A DNA stretch of 64,000 nt from Neobacillus rhizophilus (GCF_018343535.1 NZ_JAGYPF010000004.1:331666-395665), one strand, 5' to 3'. Shown: positions 8,340-17,337, numbered from the stretch's first letter. Made by a program: numbers and translations. The notes: a model not told the origin generated them from the sequence alone.

Positions 8340-9395
8340 TTAAAAAGCTCTTTCAATAAACCAAACAAGTCCAAATGCTAAAATGGCTGCTGAGGTCCCG
8401 GGAATGACCCATTTAATTGGTTTCAACGTTAATTTTTTGATCCATAAAATCAGCGGGTATACCAACGAAACAATGATAAGTTGGCCGATTTCGATTCCGA
8501 TATTAAAAGATAAGAGGGACCGAGCCATATGGTTCGTATCTAATCTCATTTCCGATAATATTCCTGCAAAACCGAATCCATGGATTAAACCAAAAGCAAA
8601 GGCAAGCCATGGCTGGTGTTTCGAGTCCTTATTAAAAATATTCATCAGTGCAACGTAGATGATGCTTAAAGCGATAGCGGATTCCACAAATCTGCTTGGC
8701 AATTGAACAATGTCGAAAGTAGCAAGAGCCAGTGTGATACTATGGGCAATCGTAAAGGCAGTGACTAAAGAAAGAATGTGACGAAATGTTTTTGCTCCAA
8801 AAAGCAAACTAATGATAAAAAGGATATGGTCATAGCCTGTAAAAATATGTTCTAGGCCAAGAACGACAAACTGTTTAACATTTTGCAAAAGGCTTACCTC
8901 ACCAATTTCTAATTCCCTCGATTCAAATGTAAGAATCTTTTCCTGTTGTTTCCCGTCCATTTTAATGGTTGCGAAATTGGCATGACTTGGATCGGAGTCG
9001 TCCATAAACATATTATATTCCATTACTAGTTTTTCAGGTTTATGTTCAATATTATAAGCTAAGTTAATGACCGCAAAGGGTCTTTCCTTAATCGTCTCTA
9101 TATCTGTTTTTTCCACGCTGCCTTCAATAAGTTGGCTGTCCGCATAAAGTTTTATATGGGTATTAATATATTGCTCCACAATCTTATTGTTAATAAGTTC
9201 CTTTTCTGCTGTTGTCTTATTAAGGGCATGCCCGAGTTCTTCTAAATCAAGTTTTAACTCGTAATCTAGCGATTTCTCTTTCACTTCAATGCTTGAAAAA
9301 CCTTCGCTATTATTGGTATGGGCAGATGATGGGGTAGGAAGAACTGAACTAAATGCTAGTAAAAAGAATAAAATAGGTAACCATAGCTTTTTCAT
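8340..9395 (-). CDS. HupE/UreJ family membrane protein
   Basis: A signal peptide (MKKLWLPILFFLLAFSSVLP) leads to an extracytoplasmic region of about 160 residues, then a membrane domain of about six or seven helices beginning GLEHIFTGYDHILFIISLLFG. The H...YDH pattern is the hallmark of the HupE/UreJ_2 family, thought to move or sense transition metals such as nickel or cobalt. Length is about 351 residues. The start at 9395 (MKKLW) has a GTGGA just upstream; the ATG at 9410 has none. No hydrogenase or urease genes are nearby, so the metal and partner are unknown. Confidence 0.85.
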   Translation of the reverse strand: MKKLWLPILFFLLAFSSVLPTPSSAHTNNSEGFSSIEVKEKSLDYELKLDLEELGHALNKTTAEKELINNKIVEQYINTHIKLYADSQLIEGSVEKTDIETIKERPFAVINLAYNIEHKPEKLVMEYNMFMDDSDPSHANFATIKMDGKQQEKILTFESRELEIGEVSLLQNVKQFVVLGLEHIFTGYDHILFIISLLFGAKTFRHILSLVTAFTIAHSITLALATFDIVQLPSRFVESAIALSIIYVALMNIFNKDSKHQPWLAFAFGLIHGFGFAGILSEMRLDTNHMARSLLSFNIGIEIGQLIIVSLVYPLILWIKKLTLKPIKWVIPGTSAAILAFGLVWFIERAF

Positions 9396-9458
9396 TAATT
9401 CCACGTCCATTTCTATTGTTTTCTCGCAATGGTGTTATTTTCAAAAGATAATGGAAAG

Positions 9459-9484
9459 ACGAGGAGTATGAATGCCCCTCGTCA
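9459..9484 (-). terminator. Terminator of the PHP-type hydrolase gene
   Basis: GACGAGG (9459-9465) pairs with CCTCGTC (9478-9484). Read on the minus strand it follows the stop at 9504 and is followed by a T-rich stretch. Confidence 0.7.
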
Positions 9485-9503
9485 AGAATCCTTAAATTCT
9501 TAA

Positions 9504-11039
9504 TTATTTACTTGCTTTCATGAAAATTGGATTGGAGTAGAACCAAAGATCATTCCATGGGTTTTCACCTTTAGGATCTTTTTCTGGTTCTAATTGATCA
9601 GTGTTAGTACCACGTAAACGAATGTAACTATCTTTATCCACATCTTTTAAAGTATAAGTAATCGTGATGTATTCACCGTCTTGTTTCCAATCGTTTTCAG
9701 TGAAACGCTTCACAACTTTTGTTGTAGGATTAGAAGCAGTAGAGCGGTCTTCCACTTTACCGTTCACTTCTCCCATGATTAAATCTACACGTTTTACATT
9801 TGGCTTATCTCCATGAGAGTTCGCAGCGTTTGGATCTTTGATGCGAACTGTTACCGTTACATCAGATTTATTACCTGGAAGTGTAAGTGTTTCGCCGATT
9901 GTTGCTGTATTTCCTTTTGCCTTCGCATGCAATGGTGATTTGCCTCCTGCTTGCAGTCTAACATCAAGTTCTGAGATAAGATCACCCGTGGTAACAAACA
10001 CATTACCTTTACGAAGGTTTTCCATTACATCTTCATAATTTTTCACTGCTTTTACATATGTTTTAGAATATTCACCAGGCCAGAAGTCACTTCCTCCATC
10101 ACGCCAGTTAACATGTGAGTCAGAGGTAGCAGTAATCCACCAATGTCTTCCTTCACCTAACATCGAATCCCATAAACCGCCAACGATAGCTGACATTTGG
10201 TCAAATCCACCCATTGTTGGAGCGTTTACGTTTCCGTATGACCCACGAGATCCTTTAGGATCTATCGAACCATCCCGGTTGATTGCAGCCGCTTGGTGAC
10301 CAGGTGCTCCTTCCATCCCAATCGAGATATTTGGTGCGGTATCATTCCAATTCCGCAATTCTTGCGGTGTCGTTTGTCCCCAAACACCAATACCTGTCGC
10401 TGAACGGGAAGCATGGTGAGCAATATGAATCGGAAGCTCGTCCATTTGTTTCATATAGTTAAGAGCTTCAATCATTTTTGATTCCGTGTTTCGGCTTGGA
10501 TCATTTGGATATGCATCACGTGAATTGAACTTGCTTTCAATGTCATAGAGCATTTGTGATTCATTTTCGCTTTTTGGGATCATTAATGTGCTGTGATCAG
10601 CTGCTGGTGTATCAAACTCCATTCCATAGAATTGAAGAACTTCAGGAACAGCTGCACGGGATTTTAATAATTCGGGATAGGCTTGTTCTAAGTTAACCTT
10701 GGAATGATTAGGGCCCCCATGATCTGTTGTCATCATCCAATCCAGTCCATACTTTTTACCATTTTCGGCATTTTTAGAGATTGGATATATAGCATCCCCA
10801 CCTCTAATAGCAGTCGGAGGATTTGTAGAATTGTCCCAACCAACACTCCATTCACTATGTACGTGGTGATCACCTGCAAGCCATGTAGCATCCTTCTTTT
10901 TCACATCTTCATTTGAGACTGACTGTGCTTCTGCTTTTTGATTACCACCCTCATTAAATAATGATTGGGTTGTAAGAGCAGTTGTTGCAAGAACTGTTGT
11001 TGCAATGAAAGGAATAGCTTTCTTAAAACGAGTTTTCAT
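9504..11039 (-). CDS. Secreted CehA/McbA-like PHP-domain metallohydrolase
   Basis: Protein of 511 residues with an N-terminal signal peptide (MKTRFKKAIPFIATTVLATTALTTQS). The PHP metal-binding motifs are visible: GDHHVHSEWSVG (residues about 56-67), TTDHGGPNHS (about 110), a central HIAHHASR and the late TSDSHVNWRDGG. Such enzymes hydrolyse phosphoester or carbamate bonds using two or three metal ions. A C-terminal beta-rich region follows (about residues 370-511). It is divergent from the PhoX gene and has two TTTACA PhoP-type boxes upstream, so a role in extracellular phosphate scavenging is likely. The substrate is not known. Confidence 0.85.
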   Translation of the reverse strand: MKTRFKKAIPFIATTVLATTALTTQSLFNEGGNQKAEAQSVSNEDVKKKDATWLAGDHHVHSEWSVGWDNSTNPPTAIRGGDAIYPISKNAENGKKYGLDWMMTTDHGGPNHSKVNLEQAYPELLKSRAAVPEVLQFYGMEFDTPAADHSTLMIPKSENESQMLYDIESKFNSRDAYPNDPSRNTESKMIEALNYMKQMDELPIHIAHHASRSATGIGVWGQTTPQELRNWNDTAPNISIGMEGAPGHQAAAINRDGSIDPKGSRGSYGNVNAPTMGGFDQMSAIVGGLWDSMLGEGRHWWITATSDSHVNWRDGGSDFWPGEYSKTYVKAVKNYEDVMENLRKGNVFVTTGDLISELDVRLQAGGKSPLHAKAKGNTATIGETLTLPGNKSDVTVTVRIKDPNAANSHGDKPNVKRVDLIMGEVNGKVEDRSTASNPTTKVVKRFTENDWKQDGEYITITYTLKDVDKDSYIRLRGTNTDQLEPEKDPKGENPWNDLWFYSNPIFMKASK

Positions 11040-11107
11040 TTTCCTTCGCCCCCTTATTAATATGCTTGCTCAACAGCTTAAATATTAAATAAGTTTTATT
11101 AGGGGAG

Positions 11108-11135
11108 AATAAATATTCTGTAAATGTTGTGTAAA
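11108..11135 (-). promoter_or_regulatory. PhoP-box repeats for the PHP hydrolase gene
   Basis: On the minus strand TTTACA (11130-11135) and TTTACA (11119-11124) lie exactly 11 bp apart, with a weaker TTTATT at 11108-11113. This matches the TTNACA, 11-bp-period sites bound by PhoP in Bacillus, and lies about 80 bases before the gene start at 11039. Confidence 0.75.
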
Positions 11136-11191
11136 TTAGGAAAAATAAGACAAAAGGACTATTTCTTTTGGAATGTAATAGTAGATAAAAA

Positions 11192-11230
11192 TTTACAAAA
11201 TTCAAACTATTACTTAATACGGGTTTAACC
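11192..11230 (+). promoter_or_regulatory. PhoP-box repeats for the PhoX gene
   Basis: Hexamers TTTACA (11192), CAAACT (11203), TTAATA (11214) and TTAACC (11225) follow at exact 11-bp spacing, about 55 bases before the start. Two are good matches to TTNACA and two are weaker. Confidence 0.65.
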
Positions 11231-11286
11231 ATTTTCCATTAAACTCATAAGGGAAGATCAAAACCAATAGGTAGGAGTGAAGTGGA

Positions 11287-13068
11287 ATGAAAAAAATGGT
11301 TGTACCAGTCCTAGCAGCATCATTAACACTTTCAACTTTCAACGCAGCGATGGCTGCCCCAAAGGAAGAAGGCAAAATAAAGTCGGTTGAGTTTATTGGA
11401 ATGGATGCGCCTAAAACAGACCAAGAGAAAAATAACCTTATGTACACGAGAGCATCTGTGAAGGTTACATACAACGATGGAACGAAGAAAACGGTTCCCC
11501 TAAGTTATGAAACATTATTCAGACCTGGTGATGTAATTAATGGGAATACAGCAGGAGTGACAATCAATGCAAAGGGCGAAATCATGACAAAAGCAAATGG
11601 AAAGCCGTATGTTTCCTCAGCTCCTGACATGAACAGCCTTATGAAGGTCCCTGGACTGCCGGAAAATACTTATTATCTAATTAGCCATTATGAATCCATG
11701 CCCAAAAACGAAAATGGGCTTGAAAACCCGGGTGCGATGAGTTTAAGTACAGTTAAAATGGATCCGGCAACAGGAAAATTGACAGTCGTTGATATTAAGC
11801 CGATTGATTTTTCAGAAGTTCATGGGATTTGGAAGCCGTGTGCGGGAATCTTAACTCCTTGGAATACCCATCTTGGTTCGGAAGAGACAGATCCCGATGC
11901 AAGAGCACACGAAGTAAACCCGACTTCCTCTGCAGTGACCAACTTTACAAAAAACTACTATGGGGATGCAAGTTTAATTGGCAACCCCTACTATTATGGG
12001 CATGTCCCGGAAGTAACAGTTAAAGCAGACGGCTCGACAAAAGTGGTCAAACATTACAGTATGGGACGGATGGCATTTGAACGAGTCAAGGTTATGCCTG
12101 ATAACAAAACGGTCATTTATGGAGTGGACAGTAACCCGGGCGGATTCTTTATGTATGTGGCGGATCAAGAAAAGGACTTATCGGCAGGTACTTTATATGC
12201 AGCCAAATGGGTCCAAACAGGAACGGAAAATGGCGGTTCAGCCAAGCTGGAATGGGTTAAGCTGGGACATGCAACAGATCAAGAAATTGAAAAACTCGCC
12301 TCTACGTTAAAATTTAGTGATATGTTCGAGGTCACTGATGATGCAGCAAAAGGCAAAGCTGAGGGCTATACAGCGATTAAAACGGCAGCAAACGGAAAAA
12401 AGGTTGAATGGGTGAAAGTGAAGCCTGGAATGGAAAAAGCAGCCGCATTTTTAGAAACACACCGTTATGCTGCATACCTTGGGGCAACGGTAGAATTTAA
12501 TAAAATGGAAGGTTTGGATTTTAACGAAAAAGACAATAAAGCTTATTTAGCCATCTCTTATCAGGAGAACACGATGCTGCCTGAACCAACCGCACCTGTT
12601 GACCACATCCAATTGCCGAAGATTAGCGCAGGCGGGATCTATGAGATCGACTTCAAGCCGAATCGTAAAACGACTGATGGCCAAAAAATTGACAGTCATT
12701 ATGTGCCAGTCAGCATGGCCGGATATTTAATGGGCGAGGATTTAGCCGCTCCTGATGCAGACGGCAATACCGCAAATGTTGATAAAATTGCCAATCCGGA
12801 TAATGTAATTTATTCAGAAAAAATGAAAACTCTATTTATTGCGGAGGATTCCGGTCATCATCAAAATAACTATACGTGGGCCTATAATGTAGAGACGAAG
12901 GAACTGTCAAGAATCTTATCGGTACCTGGCGGCGGAGAATCTACCGGCTTGCAAATGCTTGAAAACCTTGATGGTCACGCCTATCTCATGAACAGTTCAC
13001 AAAATCCAGCTTATGTAGGCTATATTTCCGGGCTTCCAAGCTTTGATGAGAAGAAAAATAAAAAATAA
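11287..13068 (+). CDS. PhoX-family (DUF839) secreted alkaline phosphatase
   Basis: Protein of 593 residues with a signal peptide (MKKMVVPVLAASLTLSTFNAAMA). It shows PhoX/DUF839 features: WKPCAGILTPWNTHLGSEET, a GRMAFERVKVMPDNKTVIYGVDSNPGGFFMYV segment, and AEDSGHHQNNYTWAYNVE followed by GGGESTGLQML. PhoX enzymes are calcium/iron-dependent phosphomonoesterases that release phosphate outside the cell. ATG 11287 has an AGGAGTGAAGTGG ribosome binding region. The PhoP boxes upstream and the divergent phosphohydrolase gene fit phosphate-starvation control. It ends at a strong terminator. Confidence 0.88.
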   Translation: MKKMVVPVLAASLTLSTFNAAMAAPKEEGKIKSVEFIGMDAPKTDQEKNNLMYTRASVKVTYNDGTKKTVPLSYETLFRPGDVINGNTAGVTINAKGEIMTKANGKPYVSSAPDMNSLMKVPGLPENTYYLISHYESMPKNENGLENPGAMSLSTVKMDPATGKLTVVDIKPIDFSEVHGIWKPCAGILTPWNTHLGSEETDPDARAHEVNPTSSAVTNFTKNYYGDASLIGNPYYYGHVPEVTVKADGSTKVVKHYSMGRMAFERVKVMPDNKTVIYGVDSNPGGFFMYVADQEKDLSAGTLYAAKWVQTGTENGGSAKLEWVKLGHATDQEIEKLASTLKFSDMFEVTDDAAKGKAEGYTAIKTAANGKKVEWVKVKPGMEKAAAFLETHRYAAYLGATVEFNKMEGLDFNEKDNKAYLAISYQENTMLPEPTAPVDHIQLPKISAGGIYEIDFKPNRKTTDGQKIDSHYVPVSMAGYLMGEDLAAPDADGNTANVDKIANPDNVIYSEKMKTLFIAEDSGHHQNNYTWAYNVETKELSRILSVPGGGESTGLQMLENLDGHAYLMNSSQNPAYVGYISGLPSFDEKKNKK

Positions 13069-13088
13069 GCTTAGCATTTACATTGTTT

Positions 13089-13119
13089 AGCAGTCTTGGT
13101 GCATAAGGCTGCTTTTTTT
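13089..13119 (+). terminator. Terminator of phoX-like gene
   Basis: AGCAGTCTT (13089-13097) pairs with AAGGCTGCT (13105-13113), one G-U pair, followed by seven Ts. Confidence 0.9.
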
Positions 13120-13129
13120 GTGTGCAAAA

Positions 13130-13158
13130 TGATGCATAGGGACGGTTCTTTTGCATCA
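13130..13158. repeat. GGGACGGTTC REP-like element, single palindromic copy
   Basis: TGATGCA (13130-13136) and TGCATCA (13152-13158) flank the core AGGGACGGTTCTTT, giving a compact palindrome-ended unit right after the phoX terminator. Confidence 0.75.
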
Positions 13159-13438
13159 CATCTATATACGACCGAATGTTTCAAGAGTTAGCTGGTTTGG
13201 GAGTATAAAGCCTCGTTAAGATTTTTGCTCCTTATGAAATGCTTTTCTAAAAAGGCATTTTCCCTAAATATATTCTCATTGATTCTCAAAAACATGTAAG
13301 AGGGAAATATCGTTTGATATTGACGTGGGTATAAAGGCTTAAGGTAAATTGAAGGATTTACTTTCCACCTTCCTTTATTAAAAATTAATAGAGAAGAAGG
13401 CAGAAAATTACTTTGAATGATAATTTTTAGGAAGGGAA
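13159..13438. other. Intergenic stretch, no gene recognised
   Basis: AT-rich sequence between the REP unit and the next gene. No open frame with a ribosome binding site was found; it presumably holds the promoter of the downstream gene. Confidence 0.5.
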
Positions 13439-13879
13439 GTGATCGATAAAATGCTTTATGTATGGGATATTGAGGAGATCATAAGTAGTACTTTAGAAGA
13501 GCTCAAATTAGATATTAGTTATGAGATCAACAATAAATTACCTGCACCGATGAGTTATAACGTATCGACAAATACTCTTAAGTTTAACTACCTACAAATA
13601 AATGGATACATAGCTAATATAAACTTTAAAATTAAACAGTCAGATGAAGAATGTGTTAGACTTATTCTTTATCGCCAACTCGGCTATTATTTAGATTTTA
13701 GGAAAAACAAACATGATTTAAGGACTATTCATTACGGTGGAGATGAAGAAAAAGCACAGCTTCTATCTCAAATAGAAAGGAATGCCTGGGAATATGGCAG
13801 AACCTTGGTACCTGAGAAACTATTAATTTCATATGATAAAGTCCGTGAAATTGATAAAATGCTGATAAAAAACTATTAA
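13439..13879 (+). CDS. Uncharacterised protein, possible degenerate ImmA/IrrE-like zincin
   Basis: Protein of 146 residues, probably cytoplasmic, without signal peptide or membrane segment. The segment CVRLILYRQLGYYLDFR followed about 45 residues later by IERNAWEYGRTLVPEKLL has the layout of ImmA/IrrE (M78) metalloproteases, where HELGH and a later EKEADAFA...LLMP stretch occur, but the zinc-binding histidines are absent. It may therefore be a non-catalytic relative, or the likeness may be chance. The GTG at 13439 sits very close to GGAAGGG; ATG 13451 is an alternative start. No phage or conjugative genes, the usual partners of ImmA, are nearby. Confidence 0.6.
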   Translation: MIDKMLYVWDIEEIISSTLEELKLDISYEINNKLPAPMSYNVSTNTLKFNYLQINGYIANINFKIKQSDEECVRLILYRQLGYYLDFRKNKHDLRTIHYGGDEEKAQLLSQIERNAWEYGRTLVPEKLLISYDKVREIDKMLIKNY

Positions 13880-13887
13880 GAACCCAC

Positions 13888-13950
13888 GGGGACGGTTCTG
13901 CAGGCTTTTTTAAACATGAAATTAAAATTGCCATGTGAACCGTCCCTATG
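13888..13950. repeat. GGGACGGTTC REP-like element, inverted pair
   Basis: GGGGACGGTTC (13888-13898) is matched in inverse orientation by GAACCGTCCC (13937-13946), 38 bases apart. The pair lies at the convergent ends of the 146-aa gene and a small minus-strand gene, so it could form a hairpin in both transcripts. Confidence 0.8.
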
Positions 13951-13952
13951 TT

Positions 13953-14105
13953 TCATTTTTGTTTAGCCTTTAACCGCTTTAATTTTCTTTTATGGGTTCT
14001 TATTGCGGTCTCCTTATCTTTTAAACTCATGGTAACCACTCCATCGCTTTCTACTATTACCAAATTATTATATCCGCCTTGATAGTTTTTATAGGAAATA
14101 TTCAT
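13953..14105 (-). CDS. Small basic-tailed protein, 50 aa, unrecognised
   Basis: A 50-codon frame on the minus strand starting MNISYKNYQGGYNNLVIVE and ending in a strongly basic tail, THKRKLKRLKAKQK. The ATG at 14105 is preceded by AAAGGTAGGGTGATTT, a good ribosome binding site. It lies alone between the 146-aa gene and a repeat array. The function is unknown; the basic tail could bind RNA or DNA. The start signal and the composition argue for a real gene. Confidence 0.6.
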   Translation of the reverse strand: MNISYKNYQGGYNNLVIVESDGVVTMSLKDKETAIRTHKRKLKRLKAKQK

Positions 14106-14231
14106 AAATCACCCTACCTTTATGAATAATATTTTTTGTGCTATTCCATCTTGTTACTAACGTTAATTGTAGACTTTCTTTTTTAAGGTTTGATTAAAAA
14201 GCAGTAATATTTTCTTGAATTATTTGTAACG

Positions 14232-14400
14232 AATTGACCACTTTGGACGAAAAGGCCAAAACGAGGAAAGCCGAAGTTTGAAAAGTCCTTCATCAAGGCG
14301 ATGAAGGACAAAACGGAGGAGCCACAGGGAAGAAATGTCCTTCATGAAGGGGATGAAGGACAAAATGAACGAATCGCGGTCAGGAAATGTCCTTCATTCA
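14232..14400. repeat. 52-bp-period hairpin repeat array (family B, GTCCTTCAT/ATGAAGGAC)
   Basis: Hairpins with arms TGTCCTTCAT and ATGAAGGACA start at 14285, 14337 and (half copy) 14389, an exact 52-bp period: 27 bp of hairpin and 25 bp of linker. Linkers at 14259-14283, 14312-14336 and 14362-14387 begin AAAC/AAAT and end GAAA. A decayed hairpin (14232-14258) precedes the first linker. The array lies between two minus-strand genes. It shares its geometry with the array at 39069-39432. Confidence 0.85.
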
Positions 14401-14415
14401 CGAGCAGGGATCCTA

Positions 14416-16050
14416 TTAGTGAACTTTTAGGACTCGCCCATCAATGAAAGAGCGAATAGGTTTTTTATCTTGTTTCATGTATTCTTTAAAACTATCAACA
14501 TCAATAGGTCCAATCTCTTTATTCGTACCATTTTGAAAAACAGTGAAATGATCACCGCCATTTGAAAGGTAGTTGGTTACTGTCACGGTGTAGGTTTTTT
14601 CAGGTTGAATGCGAACACCGTCATCCATAAACATATCGACTACTTTGTCACTGCTAGCTTTCGTATCATTCCAGGTGTATCTCAAACCGGAAACCTGCAG
14701 CATCCGCACTTGACCTTGCTGCCACTGTTGATTTAACACCTGTCGGATTTGTTCTCCAGTCAGCCGCATCTTAACGAGATGATGATGAAATGGCAATATC
14801 GTTAACAGCTCTTCATGAGTGACAGTCCCAGCTTGAAGATCTGCTCGGATTCCACCAGGGTTCATAAAAGCAAAATCCGTATTCATCATGGAACGCTCGG
14901 AATCAGCAATCAGATTGCCCAAAGCAGATTCTCCGTTTTCGTTCCGATTGCCAGCTATATCAAAAGCAGCAGTTCCAACAATTTCGTCCACAACAGAGGT
15001 TACTTCTGTTTCGTATTTTTCAATTAATGCTTTCATCTCTGGTGCTGGCTTGATGCCGTCATGATAGGTAACAACAATCTCCGCTTTTTTTCTCACAATG
15101 TCTTTCGTTTCCGGGTCAATCTCCAAATCCACATCGGAGAAGGCAGTCCCGTAGGATTCAGCCTGGACAAGCAGCTTTCCGTCAACCTCTGTATTTAGAT
15201 AGGAATGGCTATGCCCGGCAAACATGACATCTACTTCATCGTCAACCCGTTTGGCCATATCTACAATCTCACCGGTCGCGGCATCGTCGCGGGAAGACTG
15301 TTTACCTTCATTGTGGGCCAGGACTATGATTGCTTTCACGCCTTGTTCCTTTAATTCATTCACAGCTTGATTAATGGCAGTTACCTCATCGATGAATTTG
15401 ACTCCTTCAACCGCGTTCGAATCAACCATGGAAGGGGTATCGTCCGTTACGACGCCGATGAAGCCGATTGGAACGCCTGCTACTTTCATAATTTTATAAG
15501 GAGGGAAGAGTGGGGAATTCGTCTTGGCGTTAAGAACATTGGCACATAGATAGGGGAACCCAGCACCGATAAAGAATTCGGACTTTTGGTTGAAACCTCC
15601 GCGAATCAATCTGAGCATTTCCTTAACGCCCCGGTCAAATTCGTGATTCCCTAACGTTCCGATATCAAAGCCGATTCGGTTTAACACGTCGATTGCGGGC
15701 TCCTCTTGTAAAAGCGAAGAGACGGGTGCACTCGCGCCAACCATGTCGCCGGCGTGAACGATAAGGGTGTTTTTGTTTTCCGCTTTTCTTTCCTTTAAAT
15801 AGGCAGCGAGATAATCCGCGCGGCCAACTGGCCTTCCGTTTACTTCACGAGTTACATTTAATTGGCCGTGAAAATCATTAACCCCAAGCAATTGAACGTG
15901 AATGCGCGACTGACCAGTCTCGATGATGCGAGAAATGCCTGTCGTTTCAGGTCTCCCTGAGTCTAAAACAAAAGCCGCTGAAAACACAGTCGTAAGGATC
16001 AAAGCAGGTACAGCTTTTCTGATGGCATTCCCATTCAATGCGCCTTTCAC
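14416..16050 (-). CDS. Secreted 5'-nucleotidase / 2',3'-cyclic phosphodiesterase (metallophosphatase + NT5 C-terminal domain)
   Basis: Protein of 544 residues. After an N-terminal hydrophobic export signal, the calcineurin-like phosphatase motifs appear in order: GVNDFHGQ, VHAGDMVGASAP, TLGNHEFDRG, VLAHNEG and FAGHSHSYL. The C-terminal 5'-nucleotidase domain shows ALGNLIADSERS, FMNPGGIRADL and LSNGGDHFTVF. It should dephosphorylate extracellular nucleotides to nucleosides and phosphate. No LPXTG wall anchor is present, so it is probably released or membrane-held by the signal sequence. A weak PhoP-type pair lies upstream. It is a paralogue of the gene at 34618-36441. Confidence 0.93.
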   Translation of the reverse strand: MKGALNGNAIRKAVPALILTTVFSAAFVLDSGRPETTGISRIIETGQSRIHVQLLGVNDFHGQLNVTREVNGRPVGRADYLAAYLKERKAENKNTLIVHAGDMVGASAPVSSLLQEEPAIDVLNRIGFDIGTLGNHEFDRGVKEMLRLIRGGFNQKSEFFIGAGFPYLCANVLNAKTNSPLFPPYKIMKVAGVPIGFIGVVTDDTPSMVDSNAVEGVKFIDEVTAINQAVNELKEQGVKAIIVLAHNEGKQSSRDDAATGEIVDMAKRVDDEVDVMFAGHSHSYLNTEVDGKLLVQAESYGTAFSDVDLEIDPETKDIVRKKAEIVVTYHDGIKPAPEMKALIEKYETEVTSVVDEIVGTAAFDIAGNRNENGESALGNLIADSERSMMNTDFAFMNPGGIRADLQAGTVTHEELLTILPFHHHLVKMRLTGEQIRQVLNQQWQQGQVRMLQVSGLRYTWNDTKASSDKVVDMFMDDGVRIQPEKTYTVTVTNYLSNGGDHFTVFQNGTNKEIGPIDVDSFKEYMKQDKKPIRSFIDGRVLKVH

Positions 16051-16091
16051 TTTTTTTCCTCCTAAACTATTTTTTAGGGTGCGGATAAAAT

Positions 16092-16199
16092 TTATGGCGG
16101 AATTTTTATGTAAAAAAGAGTGTGAGGATGGGGGAGAAGTATTGTGCTATGAACATAACCTGTTATTTCGCTAGTAATCATCCATAATGTTTTTTTCAT
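16092..16199 (-). CDS. Possible small ORF, 35 aa
   Basis: MKKTLWMITSEITGYVHST... of 35 codons begins at ATG 16199, preceded by AAAAAAGGGTGATTTA, a convincing ribosome binding site, directly after the stop of the YfhP-like gene (16214). It contains the only candidate PhoP-box pair for the 5'-nucleotidase gene, which weakens the case for both. It may be the remnant of a longer gene. No family is recognised. Confidence 0.35.
   Translation of the reverse strand: MKKTLWMITSEITGYVHSTILLPHPHTLFYIKIPP
16109..16125 (-). promoter_or_regulatory. Weak PhoP-box pair for the 5'-nucleotidase gene
   Basis: On the minus strand TCACAC (16120-16125) and TTTACA (16109-16114) are 11 bp apart, about 60 bases before the gene start. 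Only two hexamers are recognisable and one is poor. Confidence 0.4.
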
Positions 16200-16213
16200 T
16201 AAATCACCCTTTT

Positions 16214-17188
16214 TTATATTTTTAGTTTTCGAATAACCTGTTTGTATTGCTTCAAGGAATGCAAGGTACCGATAAAGCAATTCTTCATCTTGAAATCAGA
16301 AGAAATAAATAGAATGGCAAGAGTAGGAAAAAATTTTTTGGTTCGAAAACGAAGGTCCTTCCAATAGATGAGGTATCCATTTTTCCAAGACCGAACAGAC
16401 GGAAAGGCATATTGGGTGCTAGAAAGAAAATCGGAAACGGTAGGATGGTTTTGGCTATCTGAAACGAGTTCCGGAAAGTCTATTTCCTTTGAAAAAGTAT
16501 GCTCAATGTGTAGACTTCCTTCAGAATAGACGCCAAATAAAAAGTCTGTATTTGTCTCGATTAAGACGTCCCATTGAAACAAGAACGTACGTGGAATCAA
16601 TTTAATCCGTAGGGACCGGATAAAGTGGTGCTCTAATTTTCTTTTTATTAAAAATGCGTAAATGGTCCGGACAACAACATATAGGAAGATAAAAAGATAG
16701 ATAATAAGAAAGGTTTTTCCAGGTTCATTGAAAGGCAGCAGGCAAAATCCTAGGATATGTACGAAAGAAATAGTTGGGTCAAATAAGGGGAGCGAATCAA
16801 AGGCAATCCATTTTTTTGAGAAAGGGAGTAAGACCTGCGTTCCGTGCACATTAAACAAATCAAATAAGACATGCAGAATAACGGATAAGAAGGTCCAAAA
16901 GAATAGATGGGAAAAAGACGGCACGTTGAAAAGTGAAAAAATAATTCCTGAAACCCCAGCACTCCATAATGGTAAAGCAAGAAGAGAATGGGACCATGCT
17001 CTGTGGTTTCGATAGTAGCTGCCTTTTCCTTTCAAAAGATACATAAAGTCAAAATCAGGGGCATTGGAACCAATGACTGTACCTAAAACAACAGCTTGTG
17101 CCAGGGCAGCATTATTAGCGATCACAGGATCAATTTGAGCAAGGGCACCTAATCCCAACCCCATTAAGATGTGAGAAGTTGTATCCAT
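16214..17188 (-). CDS. Metal-dependent hydrolase-like membrane protein (YdjM/YfhP family)
   Basis: Protein of 324 residues starting MDTTSHILMGLGLGAL, the typical opening of the YdjM/YfhP (DUF457) family, with an early SNAPDFDF motif and NHRAWSHSLLALP; these His/Asp clusters are the family's presumed metal ligands. About four membrane helices occupy the first 200 residues, and a soluble C-terminal part of about 120 residues follows. The biochemical role is not established. Upstream, TCTACTTTATTA occurs twice (17216-17227 and 17243-17254), a direct repeat that may be regulatory. Confidence 0.8.
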   Translation of the reverse strand: MDTTSHILMGLGLGALAQIDPVIANNAALAQAVVLGTVIGSNAPDFDFMYLLKGKGSYYRNHRAWSHSLLALPLWSAGVSGIIFSLFNVPSFSHLFFWTFLSVILHVLFDLFNVHGTQVLLPFSKKWIAFDSLPLFDPTISFVHILGFCLLPFNEPGKTFLIIYLFIFLYVVVRTIYAFLIKRKLEHHFIRSLRIKLIPRTFLFQWDVLIETNTDFLFGVYSEGSLHIEHTFSKEIDFPELVSDSQNHPTVSDFLSSTQYAFPSVRSWKNGYLIYWKDLRFRTKKFFPTLAILFISSDFKMKNCFIGTLHSLKQYKQVIRKLKI

Positions 17189-17295
17189 TTCATCACTCCT
17201 CTAAAAATGTAAGCTTCTACTTTATTATATTTGAAGTTAGAGTCTACTTTATTAATCTAATGTAAAATGTGTATTTTGTTTTTGTAATGATGTAT

Positions 17296-17308
17296 GGGGA
17301 CGGTTCTC
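17296..17308. repeat. GGGACGGTTC REP-like element, solo core
   Basis: GGGGACGGTTCTC preceded by TGATGTAT, as in the complete copies, but no inverse partner was found nearby. Confidence 0.6.
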
Positions 17309-17337
17309 GGCAGTTTATTGAAAGAGAGATAAAAAAG

